Below, in pieces: positions 24,861 to 34,302 of a stretch of 64,000 nt of DNA. The notes under the pieces are model-generated. The model saw only the letters and a list, made by a program, of their open reading frames with translations, made no database searches and was not told where the DNA came from. Location: assembly GCA_002364755.1 (NCBI GenBank), contig DEZI01000019.1, forward strand, positions 1-64,000. The letters are read 5' to 3'. The position numbers and the translations under genes are program-made. The first letter of the stretch is position 1, and every line of letters begins with the position of its first letter. The DNA comes from Stenotrophomonas maltophilia. Lineage in GTDB: Bacteria; Pseudomonadota; Gammaproteobacteria; Xanthomonadales; Xanthomonadaceae.

Positions 24861-25550
24861 GTGCAGAAACGCATCCTGATCGTCGATGACGAGCCCGCGA
24901 TCCGCGAAATGGTCGCCTTCGCCCTGCGCAAGGGCGATTACGAACCAGTCCACGCCGGCGATGCCCGCGAGGCCCAGACCGCGATCGCCGACCGCGTCCC
25001 CGACCTGATCCTGCTGGACTGGATGCTGCCCGGCACCAGTGGCCTGGACCTGGCCCGTCGCTGGCGCAAGGAAACCCTGACCCGCGAAGTGCCGATCATC
25101 ATGCTGACTGCGCGCGGCGAAGAGAACGATCGCGTCGGCGGCCTCGAAGCCGGGGTCGACGACTACGTGGTCAAGCCGTTCTCGGCGCGCGAACTGCTGG
25201 CCCGCATCCGCGCGGTCATGCGCCGCGCCCGTGACGACGACGAAGACGGCAGCGTGGCCGTCGGCCCGATCCGCATCGACGGCGCCGCCCACCGCGTATT
25301 CGCCAACGAACAGCCGGTGCCGATCGGCCCGACCGAATACCGCCTGCTGCACTTCTTCATGACCCACCCCGAGCGCGTCTACACCCGCGCCCAGCTGCTG
25401 GACCATGTGTGGGGCGGCAGCGTGTACGTGGAAGAACGCACCATCGACGTGCACATCCGCCGCCTGCGCAAGACGCTGGAACCGTTCAACGCCGAGAACA
25501 TGGTGCAGACCGTGCGCGGCGCCGGCTACCGCTTCTCCAACGCGACCTGA
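24861..25550 (+). CDS. phoB: Phosphate regulon response regulator PhoB
   Basis: OmpR/PhoB-type regulator of 229 residues. The receiver domain has the acidic pocket (VDDEP), the phospho-accepting aspartate in LILLDWMLPG (about residue 53) and lysine in VVKPFS. The C-terminal winged-helix DNA-binding domain spans about 130-227. The start is GTG at 24861. A candidate Pho box lies upstream and phoR follows after 104 bases. Phosphorylated PhoB would activate phosphate-starvation genes. Confidence 0.95.
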   Translation: MQKRILIVDDEPAIREMVAFALRKGDYEPVHAGDAREAQTAIADRVPDLILLDWMLPGTSGLDLARRWRKETLTREVPIIMLTARGEENDRVGGLEAGVDDYVVKPFSARELLARIRAVMRRARDDDEDGSVAVGPIRIDGAAHRVFANEQPVPIGPTEYRLLHFFMTHPERVYTRAQLLDHVWGGSVYVEERTIDVHIRRLRKTLEPFNAENMVQTVRGAGYRFSNAT

Positions 25551-25603
25551 GCCTCGTCGTGCCGGCACCGCGCACCCGCCGGTGCCGGTGTCGGCAACTC
25601 TGC

Positions 25604-25609
25604 TATAAC
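25604..25609 (+). promoter_or_regulatory. Possible -10 box ahead of phoR
   Basis: TATAAC in the 104-base phoB-phoR gap, just after a GC-rich inverted repeat built on GCCGGCACC. No convincing -35 box is seen. It could be a weak internal promoter. Confidence 0.3.
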
Positions 25610-25654
25610 CCTCGGTTCACCGCGTGAGCCGCCGCCTCCAACGACGAGACCGCA

Positions 25655-26986
25655 ATGCCCCGCCACATCCGCTCCGCCTGGTTGAAGACGCTGGCCTCCG
25701 TGGCCGCGGTGTTGGTGCTGGCCGGCGTGGTCGGATGGTTCAGCGGGCATCTGTGGCTGTGCATCGCGCTGGCCGCACTGGCCACGCTGACCTGGCATTA
25801 CTGGCGCCTGCGCCGCGTGCTGCGGCGGTTGACCGCGCGCCAGCGCTGGGAGACCGCCGAGGAAGGTACCGGCGTGTGGAACGAGCTCGACCGCCTGCTG
25901 TACCGCAACCAGGTGGAAATGCGCGTGCGCAAGCGCCGCCTGCTGGACATGCTGCGCAGCTATCGCGCCGCCGCTGCCGCCCTGCCCGATGCGGTGGTGG
26001 TGCTGGACCGCAACAGCCAGCGCGTGCAGTGGTTCAACGAAGCGGCCACCGCCCTGCTCGGCCTGCATCACCCCGGCGACCTCGGCGAAGCCCTGGTCGA
26101 GCGCCTGCAGCCGATGCCGCTGGCCCACTGGCTGGCCGGCGGCCGCAATGCCGAACCGATCCTCGACGCGCCCTCGCCGGTGGACCCCGCGATCCGCCTG
26201 AACCTGCGCCTGATCCCCTATTCCTCGGACTATTGGCTGCTGATCGCCCGCGACGTCACCAAGCTGCTGCGCCTGGAACAGGTGCGCCGCGATTTCGTCG
26301 CCAACGTGTCCCACGAACTGCGCACGCCGCTGACCGTGGTGCATGGCTACCTGGACATGATGGATCCGGAAGACTTCCCCGGCACCGGCCCGATGCTGGA
26401 AGAAATGCGCAAGCAGAGCCAGCGCATGGCCCAGCTGGTGGAAGACCTGCTGACCCTGTCGCGGCTGGAATCGCAGGAGCACAGCGAAGCGGAGACCGTG
26501 GCCATGCAGCCGATGCTGGCCACCCTGCGCCGCGAAGCCGAGGCGCACAGCCAGGGCCGCCACCAGATCAGCATCGACGACCTGGCCGGCGTGGACCTGC
26601 TGGGCTCGACCAAGGAACTGCACAGCGCATTCTCCAACCTGGTCACCAACGCCGTGCGCTACACCCCGGCCGATGGCCGCATCGCGGTGGAGTTCCGCCG
26701 CGAGGGCGACGGTGCCGTGCTGGCCGTGCGTGACAGCGGCTACGGCATCCCCGCCACCCACCTGCCGCGCCTGACCGAACGTTTCTACCGGGTGTCCAGC
26801 AGCCGTTCGCGCGAAAGCGGCGGCACCGGCCTGGGCCTGTCCATCGTCAAGCACATCCTCGGCCTGCACCATGCACGGCTGGAGATCGAAAGCGAAGTGG
26901 GCAAGGGCTCGGTGTTCTCCTGTCATTTCGATGCCGACCACGTGCGCCCGCGCGAGTCCGCCCCCCTGACCTCCATCGAAGAATGA
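25655..26986 (+). CDS. phoR: Phosphate regulon sensor histidine kinase PhoR
   Basis: Membrane histidine kinase of 443 residues. Two N-terminal hydrophobic segments (about residues 10-50) form the short anchor typical of PhoR. A PAS-like region follows (LPDAVVVLDRNSQRVQWFN), then the phospho-accepting histidine in FVANVSHELRTPL (about residue 215) and ATPase motifs with NLVTNAVRYTP, DSGYGIP and GGTGLGLSIVKH. It pairs with PhoB directly upstream. ppk starts 4 bases after its stop, coupling polyphosphate synthesis to phosphate sensing. Confidence 0.94.
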   Translation: MPRHIRSAWLKTLASVAAVLVLAGVVGWFSGHLWLCIALAALATLTWHYWRLRRVLRRLTARQRWETAEEGTGVWNELDRLLYRNQVEMRVRKRRLLDMLRSYRAAAAALPDAVVVLDRNSQRVQWFNEAATALLGLHHPGDLGEALVERLQPMPLAHWLAGGRNAEPILDAPSPVDPAIRLNLRLIPYSSDYWLLIARDVTKLLRLEQVRRDFVANVSHELRTPLTVVHGYLDMMDPEDFPGTGPMLEEMRKQSQRMAQLVEDLLTLSRLESQEHSEAETVAMQPMLATLRREAEAHSQGRHQISIDDLAGVDLLGSTKELHSAFSNLVTNAVRYTPADGRIAVEFRREGDGAVLAVRDSGYGIPATHLPRLTERFYRVSSSRSRESGGTGLGLSIVKHILGLHHARLEIESEVGKGSVFSCHFDADHVRPRESAPLTSIEE

Positions 26987-26990
26987 AGCC

Positions 26991-29078
26991 ATGAGCAGCC
27001 TCGGATCCCTCCCCCTCCCCGTGAGCCCGGACAACGATCCACTGCGTGACCCGGCGCTCTACATCAACCGCGAACTGTCCCAGCTGGATTTCAACTTCCG
27101 CGTGCTGGCGCAGGCGATGGACCCGCAGGTGCCGCTGCTGGAGCGCCTGCGCTTCATGTGCATCTCCTGCACCAACCTGGACGAGTTCTTCGAGATCCGC
27201 GCCGCGGCCGTGCGCCACGCGCAGGAATTCGGCCTGCCGCCGGCCCCGGACGGCATGAGCCCGCAGGCCATCCTGAACTCGATCCATGATCGTGCCGCCG
27301 AACTGGTGGACCAGCAGTACCGCTGCTGGAACGAGACGCTGCGTCCGGCGCTGGCCGAGGCCGGCATCGGCGTGCTCGGCCGCCATTCCTGGAACCACCG
27401 GCAGAAGCGCTGGCTGCGCGCGTACTTCCGCAACGAGATCATGCCGGTGCTGTCGCCGCTGGGCCTGGACCCGGTGCATCCGTTCCCGAAGATCCTCAAC
27501 AAGTCGCTGAACATCGTCGTCGTGCTGAAGGGCACCGATGCGTTCGGCCGCGCAGGCCACCTGGCCATCGTGCGCGCACCGCGTTCGCTGCCGCGCATCA
27601 TCCAGCTGCCGGAAAGCCTGGGCGGCGGGCAGAACTTCGTGTTCCTGTCTTCGGTGCTGTCGGCCTTCGTCGACGAGCTGTTCCCCGGCCTGGAAGTCCA
27701 GGGGGCCTACCAGTTCCGCGTCACCCGCAATTCCGAGCTGGTGGTGGACGAGGAAGAAGTGGAGAACCTGGCGCTGGCCCTGCGCGATGAACTGGTCGAC
27801 CGCGGCTACCGCCCGGCGGTGCGCCTGGAGATCGCCGAGGACACGCCGAAGGACATCGTGCGTACCCTGCTGCAGAACTTCGGCCTGACCGAAAACGCGG
27901 TTTACCGGATCGATGGCCCGGTCAACCTCAACCGCATCATCCAGCTGTACGATCTGGTGCCGCAGCCGGACCTGAAGTATCCGCCGATGAACCCGCGCAC
28001 CCTGCGCGACAGCGACGGCATCTTCGAGATCGCCCGACGCCAAGACCTGCTGCTGCACCACCCGTTCGATGCCTTCACCGCCGTGCTGGACCTGATCAAG
28101 CAGGCCGCGGTGGACCCGAACGTGCTGGCGATCAAGCAGACCCTGTACCGCACCGGCAAGGATTCGCTGATCGTCGATGCGCTGATCCAGGCCGCCCGCA
28201 ACGGCAAGGACGTGACGGTGGTGGTCGAGCTGCGCGCGCGCTTCGACGAAGAAGCCAACCTGGGCCTGGCCGACCGCCTGCAGGAAGCCGGCGTGCAGGT
28301 GGTGTACGGCGTGGTCGGCTTCAAGACCCACGCCAAGATGCTGCTGATCGTGCGCCGCGAGGGCCGCAAGCTGCGCCGCTACGTGCACCTGGGCACCGGC
28401 AACTACCACAGCGGTACCGCCCGCGCCTACACCGACATCAGCCTGATCACCGCCGATGCGGACATCGGCAATGACGTGCACCTGCTGTTCCAGCAGCTGT
28501 CCGGGCTGGCCTCGAAGATGAAACTGAAGCGCCTGCTGCAGTCGCCCTTCACCCTGCACACCGGCATCCTCGCCCGCATCGAGCGCGAGACCCGCATCGC
28601 TGCGGCCGGTCGTCCGGCGCGCATCATCGCCAAGATGAACGCGTTGAACGAACCGCAGGTGGTGCGCGCGCTGTATGCGGCCTCGCAGGCCGGCGTGCAG
28701 ATCGACCTGATCATCCGCGGCGCCTGCACCCTGCGCCCGGGCGTGCCGGGCGTGTCGGACAACATCCGCGTGCGCTCGATCGTCGGCCGCTTCCTGGAGC
28801 ACAGCCGCGTCTACTGGTTCGGCAACGACGGTGCACCGGAGCTGTACTGCGCCAGCGCCGACTGGCTGGAACGCAACCTGCTGCGCCGCGTCGAGACCTG
28901 CTTCCCGATCCTCGACCCGGACCTGGCCAAGCGCGTGTACTGCGAAGTGCTGCAGAACTATCTGGACGACAACCTCAACGCCTGGGAACTGGATGCCGAC
29001 GGCATCTACCACAAGCGCACCCCGGCCCACGACGAAGCGCCGCATTCGGCGCAGATGGCGTTGATGCAGGGTCTCTGA
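26991..29078 (+). CDS. ppk: Polyphosphate kinase Ppk1
   Basis: Protein of 695 residues, the normal Ppk1 length, catalysing reversible transfer of the ATP gamma-phosphate to polyphosphate chains. It starts with the N-terminal domain signature (YINRELSQLDFNFRVL). The catalytic histidine is expected in GFKTHAKMLLIVRR (about residue 447), and GTGNYHSGTARAYTD and the second PLD-like half follow. It begins 4 bases after phoR, so it is in the phoBR transcript. Confidence 0.96.
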   Translation: MSSLGSLPLPVSPDNDPLRDPALYINRELSQLDFNFRVLAQAMDPQVPLLERLRFMCISCTNLDEFFEIRAAAVRHAQEFGLPPAPDGMSPQAILNSIHDRAAELVDQQYRCWNETLRPALAEAGIGVLGRHSWNHRQKRWLRAYFRNEIMPVLSPLGLDPVHPFPKILNKSLNIVVVLKGTDAFGRAGHLAIVRAPRSLPRIIQLPESLGGGQNFVFLSSVLSAFVDELFPGLEVQGAYQFRVTRNSELVVDEEEVENLALALRDELVDRGYRPAVRLEIAEDTPKDIVRTLLQNFGLTENAVYRIDGPVNLNRIIQLYDLVPQPDLKYPPMNPRTLRDSDGIFEIARRQDLLLHHPFDAFTAVLDLIKQAAVDPNVLAIKQTLYRTGKDSLIVDALIQAARNGKDVTVVVELRARFDEEANLGLADRLQEAGVQVVYGVVGFKTHAKMLLIVRREGRKLRRYVHLGTGNYHSGTARAYTDISLITADADIGNDVHLLFQQLSGLASKMKLKRLLQSPFTLHTGILARIERETRIAAAGRPARIIAKMNALNEPQVVRALYAASQAGVQIDLIIRGACTLRPGVPGVSDNIRVRSIVGRFLEHSRVYWFGNDGAPELYCASADWLERNLLRRVETCFPILDPDLAKRVYCEVLQNYLDDNLNAWELDADGIYHKRTPAHDEAPHSAQMALMQGL

Positions 29079-29082
29079 TCCG

Positions 29083-29107
29083 GTAGGTGCCGACCGTTGG
29101 TCGGCAC
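29083..29107 (+). repeat. GTAG palindrome directly after ppk
   Basis: GTAG-headed palindrome with core TGCCGACCGTTGGTCGGCA, starting 4 bases beyond the ppk stop codon. Confidence 0.75.
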
Positions 29108-29129
29108 AACGCGGCCACGCAGAAACACC

Positions 29130-29168
29130 GGGGTCAGAGCCCGTTGCGCAGCAACGGGATCCGACCCC
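29130..29168. repeat. Palindrome bounded by GGGGTCAGAGCC and GGATCCGACCCC
   Basis: A 39-base palindrome whose ends pair and whose centre forms a second stem (CCGTTGC/GCAACGG). A copy in the opposite orientation is at 63334-63372, so this is a dispersed family distinct from GTAG elements. Confidence 0.7.
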
Positions 29169-29206
29169 GTGCTGTTCCAACAGCTCGCGGGAAACTGTCG
29201 AAGGCA

Positions 29207-29300
29207 GGGTGGGTCCGGTTGCGGGGGCGTGAGCGCCATGGATGGCGCGACCGAGCCTCCAGGGATGGATTTACGGCGTCCCCCGCAGCCTGACCCACCC
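29207..29300. repeat. Structured 94-base element between ppk and ppx
   Basis: Arms 29207-29226 and 29281-29300 pair at 18 of 20 positions. Inside are a perfect GCGCCATGGATGGCGC palindrome and a single-stranded-looking stretch. Open frames across it look like shadows. It could be a REP-like dispersed repeat or a small structured RNA. Confidence 0.5.
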
Positions 29301-29443
29301 GGCCGTCCCGAAGGCACCCAGCTCTTGACGTTGACGTTGCTTCGGCCTCTGCGGGTGCAGGGCGCAGCCCTGCCGCACTCCCCCAACAAAATGTGAAGGC
29401 CGCGCGGTGACGAGCGCACCGCCCCTTCGGCTAACATTCGCCC

Positions 29444-30970
29444 ATGCCGCATACCACCACGACTCCGCCCGCATTGCAGGATGGCGACCTGCTGGCCGCC
29501 ATCGACCTTGGCTCCAACAGCTTCCACATGGTCATCGCGCGCTACACGCTCGGCCAGCTGCGCGTCATCGACCGCCTGCGCGAAACCGTGCGCATGGCCG
29601 ATGGCCTGGATGGAAAGGGCGGCCTGTCCACCGCCGCACGGCAGCGCGCGCTGGAATGCCTGGCCCGCTTCGGCCAGCGCATCCGCAACGTGCCCCCGCA
29701 CCGCGTGCGCGCCCTGGCCACCAACACCGTGCGCCAGCTGCGTTCGCCTCAATCGTTCCTGGTGCCGGCCGAAACCGCGCTCGGCCATGCCATCGAAGTG
29801 GTCAGCGGCCGCGAAGAAGCGCGCCTGATCTACCTTGGCGTGGCCCATGCACAGCCGCCCAAGGCCGACCAGCGCCGCCTGGTGATCGACATCGGCGGCG
29901 GTTCCACCGAATTCATCATCGGCAAGGGCATGCAGACCCTCGAGCGCGAAAGCCTGCAGGCCGGCTGCATCGCCAGCACCCGTCGCTTCTTCCCCGGCGG
30001 CAAGCTCAGCCGCAAGCGCTGGAAGGACGCGCTGGCCGAGATCGGCCGTGAGTTCCAGCCGTTCGCCAGCAAGTACCGCGCGCTGGGCTGGCAGGAAGCC
30101 CTGGGCTCGTCGGGCACGCACAAGGCGATCAGCGAGATCTGCGCCACGATGAAGCTGAGCAAGGGCGCGATCACCGCCGAGGCGTTGCCGCAGCTGCGCG
30201 ACGAACTGCTCAAGGCCAAGAAGATCGACGACATCGTGCTGCCCGGGCTGTCCGCCGACCGCAGGCCGATCATCGCCGGCGGCATCCTGGTGCTGGAAGC
30301 CGCCTTCCAGGCGCTGGGCCTGGAGAAGCTGCTGGTCAGCAAGGCCGCCATGCGCGAAGGCATCCTGTACGACATCGTCGGCCGTGCCGGCGAGAACGAT
30401 CCGCGCGACGAATCGGTAGCGGCACTGACCCAGCGCTATGGCATCGACACCGTGCAGGCCGACCGCGTGCAGGACACCGCCCTGTCGCTGCTGGAGCAGG
30501 TGCAGGAGCGCTGGAAGCTGGATGCCGACGACGCCCGCATGCTTGGCTGGGCCGCGCGCCTGCACGAGCTGGGCCTGATGATCGCCCACAGCGGTTACCA
30601 CGTGCACGGCAGCTACGTGCTGGAGAACTCCGACATCGCCGGCTTCTCGCGGCAGGAACAGCAGATGCTGGCCGCCCTGGTGCGCAGCCACCGGCGCAGC
30701 GTCGGCAAGTCGGCCTTTGAGGCCCTGCCCGAGCGCCTGCTGCTGACCGCGCGCCGCCTGACCGCCCTGCTGCGGCTGGCCGTGCTGCTCAACCGCGCCC
30801 ACGAGGACGCGCCGCTGCCGAAGCTGGAACTGACCGCTGACGACACCCGCCTGTCGCTGATCGTGCCGCAGGCCTTCATCGACCCGCGGCCGCTGCTGCG
30901 CGCCGACCTGATCGGCGAGACCGAGGGCCTGGCCGGGCTGGGCATCCAGTTCCGCCCCTTCGTGGCCTGA
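29444..30970 (+). CDS. ppx: Exopolyphosphatase
   Basis: Ppx/GppA-family phosphatase of 508 residues that removes terminal phosphates from polyphosphate. The actin-like ATPase fold motifs are visible: AIDLGSNSFHMVIARY (about residues 19-34) and VIDIGGGSTEFI (about 146-157), with EARLIYLG between. The C-terminal helical part has HD-type features (LHELGLMIAHSGYHVH). It follows ppk after a 365-base gap full of repeats. A GppA-like pppGpp phosphatase activity is possible. Confidence 0.93.
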   Translation: MPHTTTTPPALQDGDLLAAIDLGSNSFHMVIARYTLGQLRVIDRLRETVRMADGLDGKGGLSTAARQRALECLARFGQRIRNVPPHRVRALATNTVRQLRSPQSFLVPAETALGHAIEVVSGREEARLIYLGVAHAQPPKADQRRLVIDIGGGSTEFIIGKGMQTLERESLQAGCIASTRRFFPGGKLSRKRWKDALAEIGREFQPFASKYRALGWQEALGSSGTHKAISEICATMKLSKGAITAEALPQLRDELLKAKKIDDIVLPGLSADRRPIIAGGILVLEAAFQALGLEKLLVSKAAMREGILYDIVGRAGENDPRDESVAALTQRYGIDTVQADRVQDTALSLLEQVQERWKLDADDARMLGWAARLHELGLMIAHSGYHVHGSYVLENSDIAGFSRQEQQMLAALVRSHRRSVGKSAFEALPERLLLTARRLTALLRLAVLLNRAHEDAPLPKLELTADDTRLSLIVPQAFIDPRPLLRADLIGETEGLAGLGIQFRPFVA

Positions 30971-31036
30971 CCCCGGCGGCCTGGCATCGCCAGCCGCCGC
31001 GACAGCCCATCCCGACACGCCCCATCCCTCATGACG

Positions 31037-31059
31037 ACGGCCCCTGACGGGGCCGTTTT
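31037..31059 (+). terminator. Terminator after ppx
   Basis: ACGGCCCC and GGGGCCGT pair around a 4-base loop and run into TTTTC, about 65 bases after the ppx stop codon. Confidence 0.75.
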
Positions 31060-31190
31060 CGCGTGCGCGTTTGCGCACTTTTGAAACTGAATGGGCATTC
31101 AGGCTGCCGGACTGTGCCGAATCTGGCGACAGCACCGTGACCCTAAGGCCTTGCTTTTATTAAGTTTAGATGAAAGTCACGCGACAACTT

Positions 31191-31220
31191 TTGACACATT
31201 TGGCAACACCCCCTTTACAT
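31191..31220 (+). promoter_or_regulatory. Probable promoter of the first TonB-dependent receptor
   Basis: TTGACA (31191-31196) followed at 17-18 bases by TTTACA/TTACAT (about 31214-31220) in an AT-richer stretch of an otherwise GC-rich gap. The leader to the ATG would be about 115 bases. Confidence 0.5.
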
Positions 31221-31339
31221 CCGGTTAGCGAACGAGAATAAATCGAAGTCACCGGCTCAGTCGCTTCGACCCGAACCGCTATTTGCTGGGGCCCCTTTGG
31301 CCCTGCGCCCGCAGCTTCACAGAGAGAGAGAGAGACGCG

Positions 31340-34246
31340 ATGACTTCACGCACCACCGTGCTGGGCAAGGCGATCCGCCAGGCCCTGATCGTCGGCACCG
31401 CAACCATTGCGCTGCCCGCATTCGCCCAGGACGGCGCCCCCACGACCCTCGACCGCATCGAAATCACCGGCTCGCGCATCCGCCAGGTCGACGTGGAGAG
31501 CGCGAACCCGGTGCTGGCGATCTCGCGCACCGATATCGAACGCCAGGGCTTCGCCTCGGTGTCCGACATCCTGCAGAACGTCACCGCGATGGGCAGCCCG
31601 ACCATCAGCCGCGCCAACGTGCTGACTGCCGGTGAGAACGCCGGTGGTACCTACATCGACATGCGCAACCTGGGTACCCAGCGCACCCTGGTGCTGGTCA
31701 ACGGCAAGCGCCTGGGCATCAGCACCTCCGGCTACCAGGACATCTCGACCCTGCCGGTGTCGGCGGTCGAGCGCATCGAAGTGCTGAAGGACGGCGCCTC
31801 GGCCATCTACGGCTCCGACGCCATGGCCGGCGTGGTCAACATCATTACCCGCCATGACGTGTCCGGCGTGACCGCCAACGTCTACCACGGCCAGTACAGC
31901 CAGGGCGACGGCGGCCGTGACCGCATCGACGTGGTCGCCGGCTGGTCCAACGACCGCGGCTCGATCACCATCTCGGCCGAACATGCCGAAGAAAAGGCCG
32001 TGTGGGCCAAGGACCGCGGGTTCAGCGCCTTCGGCAACACCGACCGCCATCCGACCGAAGCCTGGACCACCGTCAGCCAGTACGGCCAGATCACCGGCCT
32101 GAAGGGCCCGGGCTGCGCCACCGCCAGCTGCGGCTACTCGCTCAACCGCGGCAGCGACCCGCTGAACCCGGCCAATTACCACATCACCAATCCGAATGCC
32201 CCGGACGGCGATGTCAGCAACACCAACGAGCAGATGCACCTGAACTATCCGCTGAAGCGGGATTCGGTGTTCGTCGATGGCCGCCTGAACATCACCGACG
32301 CGATCCACTTCAGCACGCAGCTGGGCTACAACAAGCGTGACTCGAGCCGCCAGATCGCCGGCTATCCGCTGCAGTCGTCCACCGCAGGCATCGGCGCGAT
32401 GTCGGTCAACAGCTACTTCAACCCGTTCGGCAGCCAGCACGGTTACGCCACCCCCACCGCCGTGGCCTGGAACCACCGCACCTGGGAAGTGCCGCGCGTC
32501 AGCGACAGCTCGCTGAAGACCTACCGTGCCGTGGCCGCCTTCGGTGGTTCGTTCGATATCGGTGAGCGCTTCTTCGACTGGGAAGTGGGCTACCAGTACA
32601 ACAAGAACGAGCTGCGCCAGCACGCCACCGGCAACCTGCACAAGCAGCGCGTCAAGGATGCCGTCGGCCCGTCGTACTACAACGCCGCCACTGGCAAGGT
32701 CGAGTGCGGCACCGCTGCGGCGCCGATCGCCAACTGCATGGTCTGGAATCCGCTGATCGCCGCAGGCGTGGTCGATCCGTACGGCCTGACCGGCAACCAG
32801 GCGCTGATCGACTACCTGATGCCGGCCGAGGATTCCTCCGGCAAGACCGTCGGCAAGAACTTCTTCGCCTCCATCGCGGGCAGCATCGTGACCCTGCCGG
32901 CCGGCGACCTGGGCTTTGCATTCGGCCTGGAAAACCGCAAGGAAACCGGTGAGTTCATTCCCGATGCCCTGGCCCAGACCGGCGCCACCACCAACCTGGC
33001 CTCGGGCCCGACCGGTGGCGGCTACCGCGTCAACGAAGCCTACCTGGAGTTGAACGCACCGCTGCTGGCCGACCTGCCGGGTGCGAAGGAGCTGACGCTG
33101 AACGCAGCGACCCGCTTCTCCGACTACGACACCTTCGGCAACACGCTCAACAGCAAGTTCGGCTTCAAGTGGAAGCCGTTCGAGCAGCTGCTGGTCCGTG
33201 GTACCTGGGCCGAAGGCTTCCGCGCACCGACCATCAATGACCTGTACGGTGGCGGTTCGGAAACCTTCACCACCGGTTACGCCGATCCCTGCGACACCGT
33301 GTACGGCGCTTCGCGCACCAGCGCCGAAGTGCGTGCCCGCTGCGCCCGCGACATCGCCGATGCCAACAACTACCGCCAGCTGAAGCAGGGCCTGGTGCCG
33401 ATCACCAGCAGCACCGACCAGACCCCGGTGCCGTTCACCAGCGGCTCCAACCCGCTGCTGCAGCCGGAAACCTCCAAGAGCAAGACGCTGGGCCTGGTGT
33501 GGAGCCCGAGCTTCATCCCGAACTTCAACGCCTCGCTGGACTGGTGGAAGATCCGCATCGACAACACCATCGTTGCCGACAGCCCGAACCAGATCCTGAT
33601 CGACTGCTACGAGCAGGGCGTGACCTCGCGCTGCGCACAGTTCACCCGTGATCCGGTCAACGGCATCGTCAACAAGCTGACCTACGGCAACCGCAACGCC
33701 GGCTTCCTGGAAACCGAAGGTTACGACATGGACGTGACCTACCGCTGGGATACCGATTCGTACGGCAAGTTCAGCAGCGCCTGGTCGACCACCTACGTCA
33801 GCTCGAACATCTTCCGTTCGACCAACGACACCACCGTGGTGCCGACCCCGACCAACGGCATCGGCAGCGGCTTCCGCGTGCGCTCCAACCTGACCGTGGG
33901 CTGGGACCTGGGCAACTTCGGCGTCACCTGGACCGCGCGTTACTACTCCGGCGTCAAGGAGCAGTGCCTGAGCCTCAGCGCGCATCCGGACGAGTGCTCC
34001 GATCCGGGCGTGCGCGCACCGTGGTACGCCGGTACCCGCAACTACAACGAGCGTGGTTCGGTCACCTTCCACGACGTGCAGTTCCGTTACAGCCTGCCGT
34101 GGGATGCCACCGTGTCGGTCGGCGCCAACAACGTGTTCGAGAAGTACGGCCCGGTGATGTACACCAAGCCGAACTCGGTGTTCTCGTACTACGGTGGCTA
34201 CGATATCGGCCGCTTCGTCTACATGAAGTACCAGCAGCGCTTCTGA
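31340..34246 (+). CDS. TonB-dependent outer-membrane receptor, first of a tandem pair
   Basis: Protein of 968 residues. A signal peptide ends near ALPAFAQ, followed by TTLDRIEITGSRIRQVDVE, a plug domain with LVLVNGKRLG and VERIEVLKDGASAIYGSDA, and a 22-strand-type barrel ending in YMKYQQRF with the usual C-terminal Phe. The ATG at 31340 is preceded by seven AG dinucleotides acting as the purine-rich binding site. The ligand is not deducible; xanthomonads use many such receptors for siderophores, carbohydrates and peptides. The next gene is a close paralogue. Confidence 0.93.
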   Translation: MTSRTTVLGKAIRQALIVGTATIALPAFAQDGAPTTLDRIEITGSRIRQVDVESANPVLAISRTDIERQGFASVSDILQNVTAMGSPTISRANVLTAGENAGGTYIDMRNLGTQRTLVLVNGKRLGISTSGYQDISTLPVSAVERIEVLKDGASAIYGSDAMAGVVNIITRHDVSGVTANVYHGQYSQGDGGRDRIDVVAGWSNDRGSITISAEHAEEKAVWAKDRGFSAFGNTDRHPTEAWTTVSQYGQITGLKGPGCATASCGYSLNRGSDPLNPANYHITNPNAPDGDVSNTNEQMHLNYPLKRDSVFVDGRLNITDAIHFSTQLGYNKRDSSRQIAGYPLQSSTAGIGAMSVNSYFNPFGSQHGYATPTAVAWNHRTWEVPRVSDSSLKTYRAVAAFGGSFDIGERFFDWEVGYQYNKNELRQHATGNLHKQRVKDAVGPSYYNAATGKVECGTAAAPIANCMVWNPLIAAGVVDPYGLTGNQALIDYLMPAEDSSGKTVGKNFFASIAGSIVTLPAGDLGFAFGLENRKETGEFIPDALAQTGATTNLASGPTGGGYRVNEAYLELNAPLLADLPGAKELTLNAATRFSDYDTFGNTLNSKFGFKWKPFEQLLVRGTWAEGFRAPTINDLYGGGSETFTTGYADPCDTVYGASRTSAEVRARCARDIADANNYRQLKQGLVPITSSTDQTPVPFTSGSNPLLQPETSKSKTLGLVWSPSFIPNFNASLDWWKIRIDNTIVADSPNQILIDCYEQGVTSRCAQFTRDPVNGIVNKLTYGNRNAGFLETEGYDMDVTYRWDTDSYGKFSSAWSTTYVSSNIFRSTNDTTVVPTPTNGIGSGFRVRSNLTVGWDLGNFGVTWTARYYSGVKEQCLSLSAHPDECSDPGVRAPWYAGTRNYNERGSVTFHDVQFRYSLPWDATVSVGANNVFEKYGPVMYTKPNSVFSYYGGYDIGRFVYMKYQQRF

Positions 34247-34271
34247 TCCATCGCGCCGCCGCACCACCACG

Positions 34272-34302
34272 ACCACGGCCCTTCGGGGCCGTGGTTTTTT
34301 TT
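34272..34302 (+). terminator. Terminator after the first receptor
   Basis: ACCACGGCCC pairs with GGGCCGTGGT around a TTCG-type loop, followed by eight T. The hairpin core reappears after the second receptor. Confidence 0.85.

Noticed and set aside
29097..29396. Possible 99-residue protein in the ppk-ppx gap
   Set aside because: The frame runs across three palindromic repeats; codon use and sequence are not protein-like.
31140..31339. Riboswitch in the leader of the first receptor
   Set aside because: The leader is short and AT-rich, with no cobalamin or other riboswitch motif recognisable by eye.
31346..34276. A 976-codon open frame antisense to the first receptor
   Set aside because: Long antisense frames are common in high-GC genes. 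The composition is not protein-like and the receptor on the other strand has full family motifs. The same applies to long frames opposite ppiD, lon, tdh and others.
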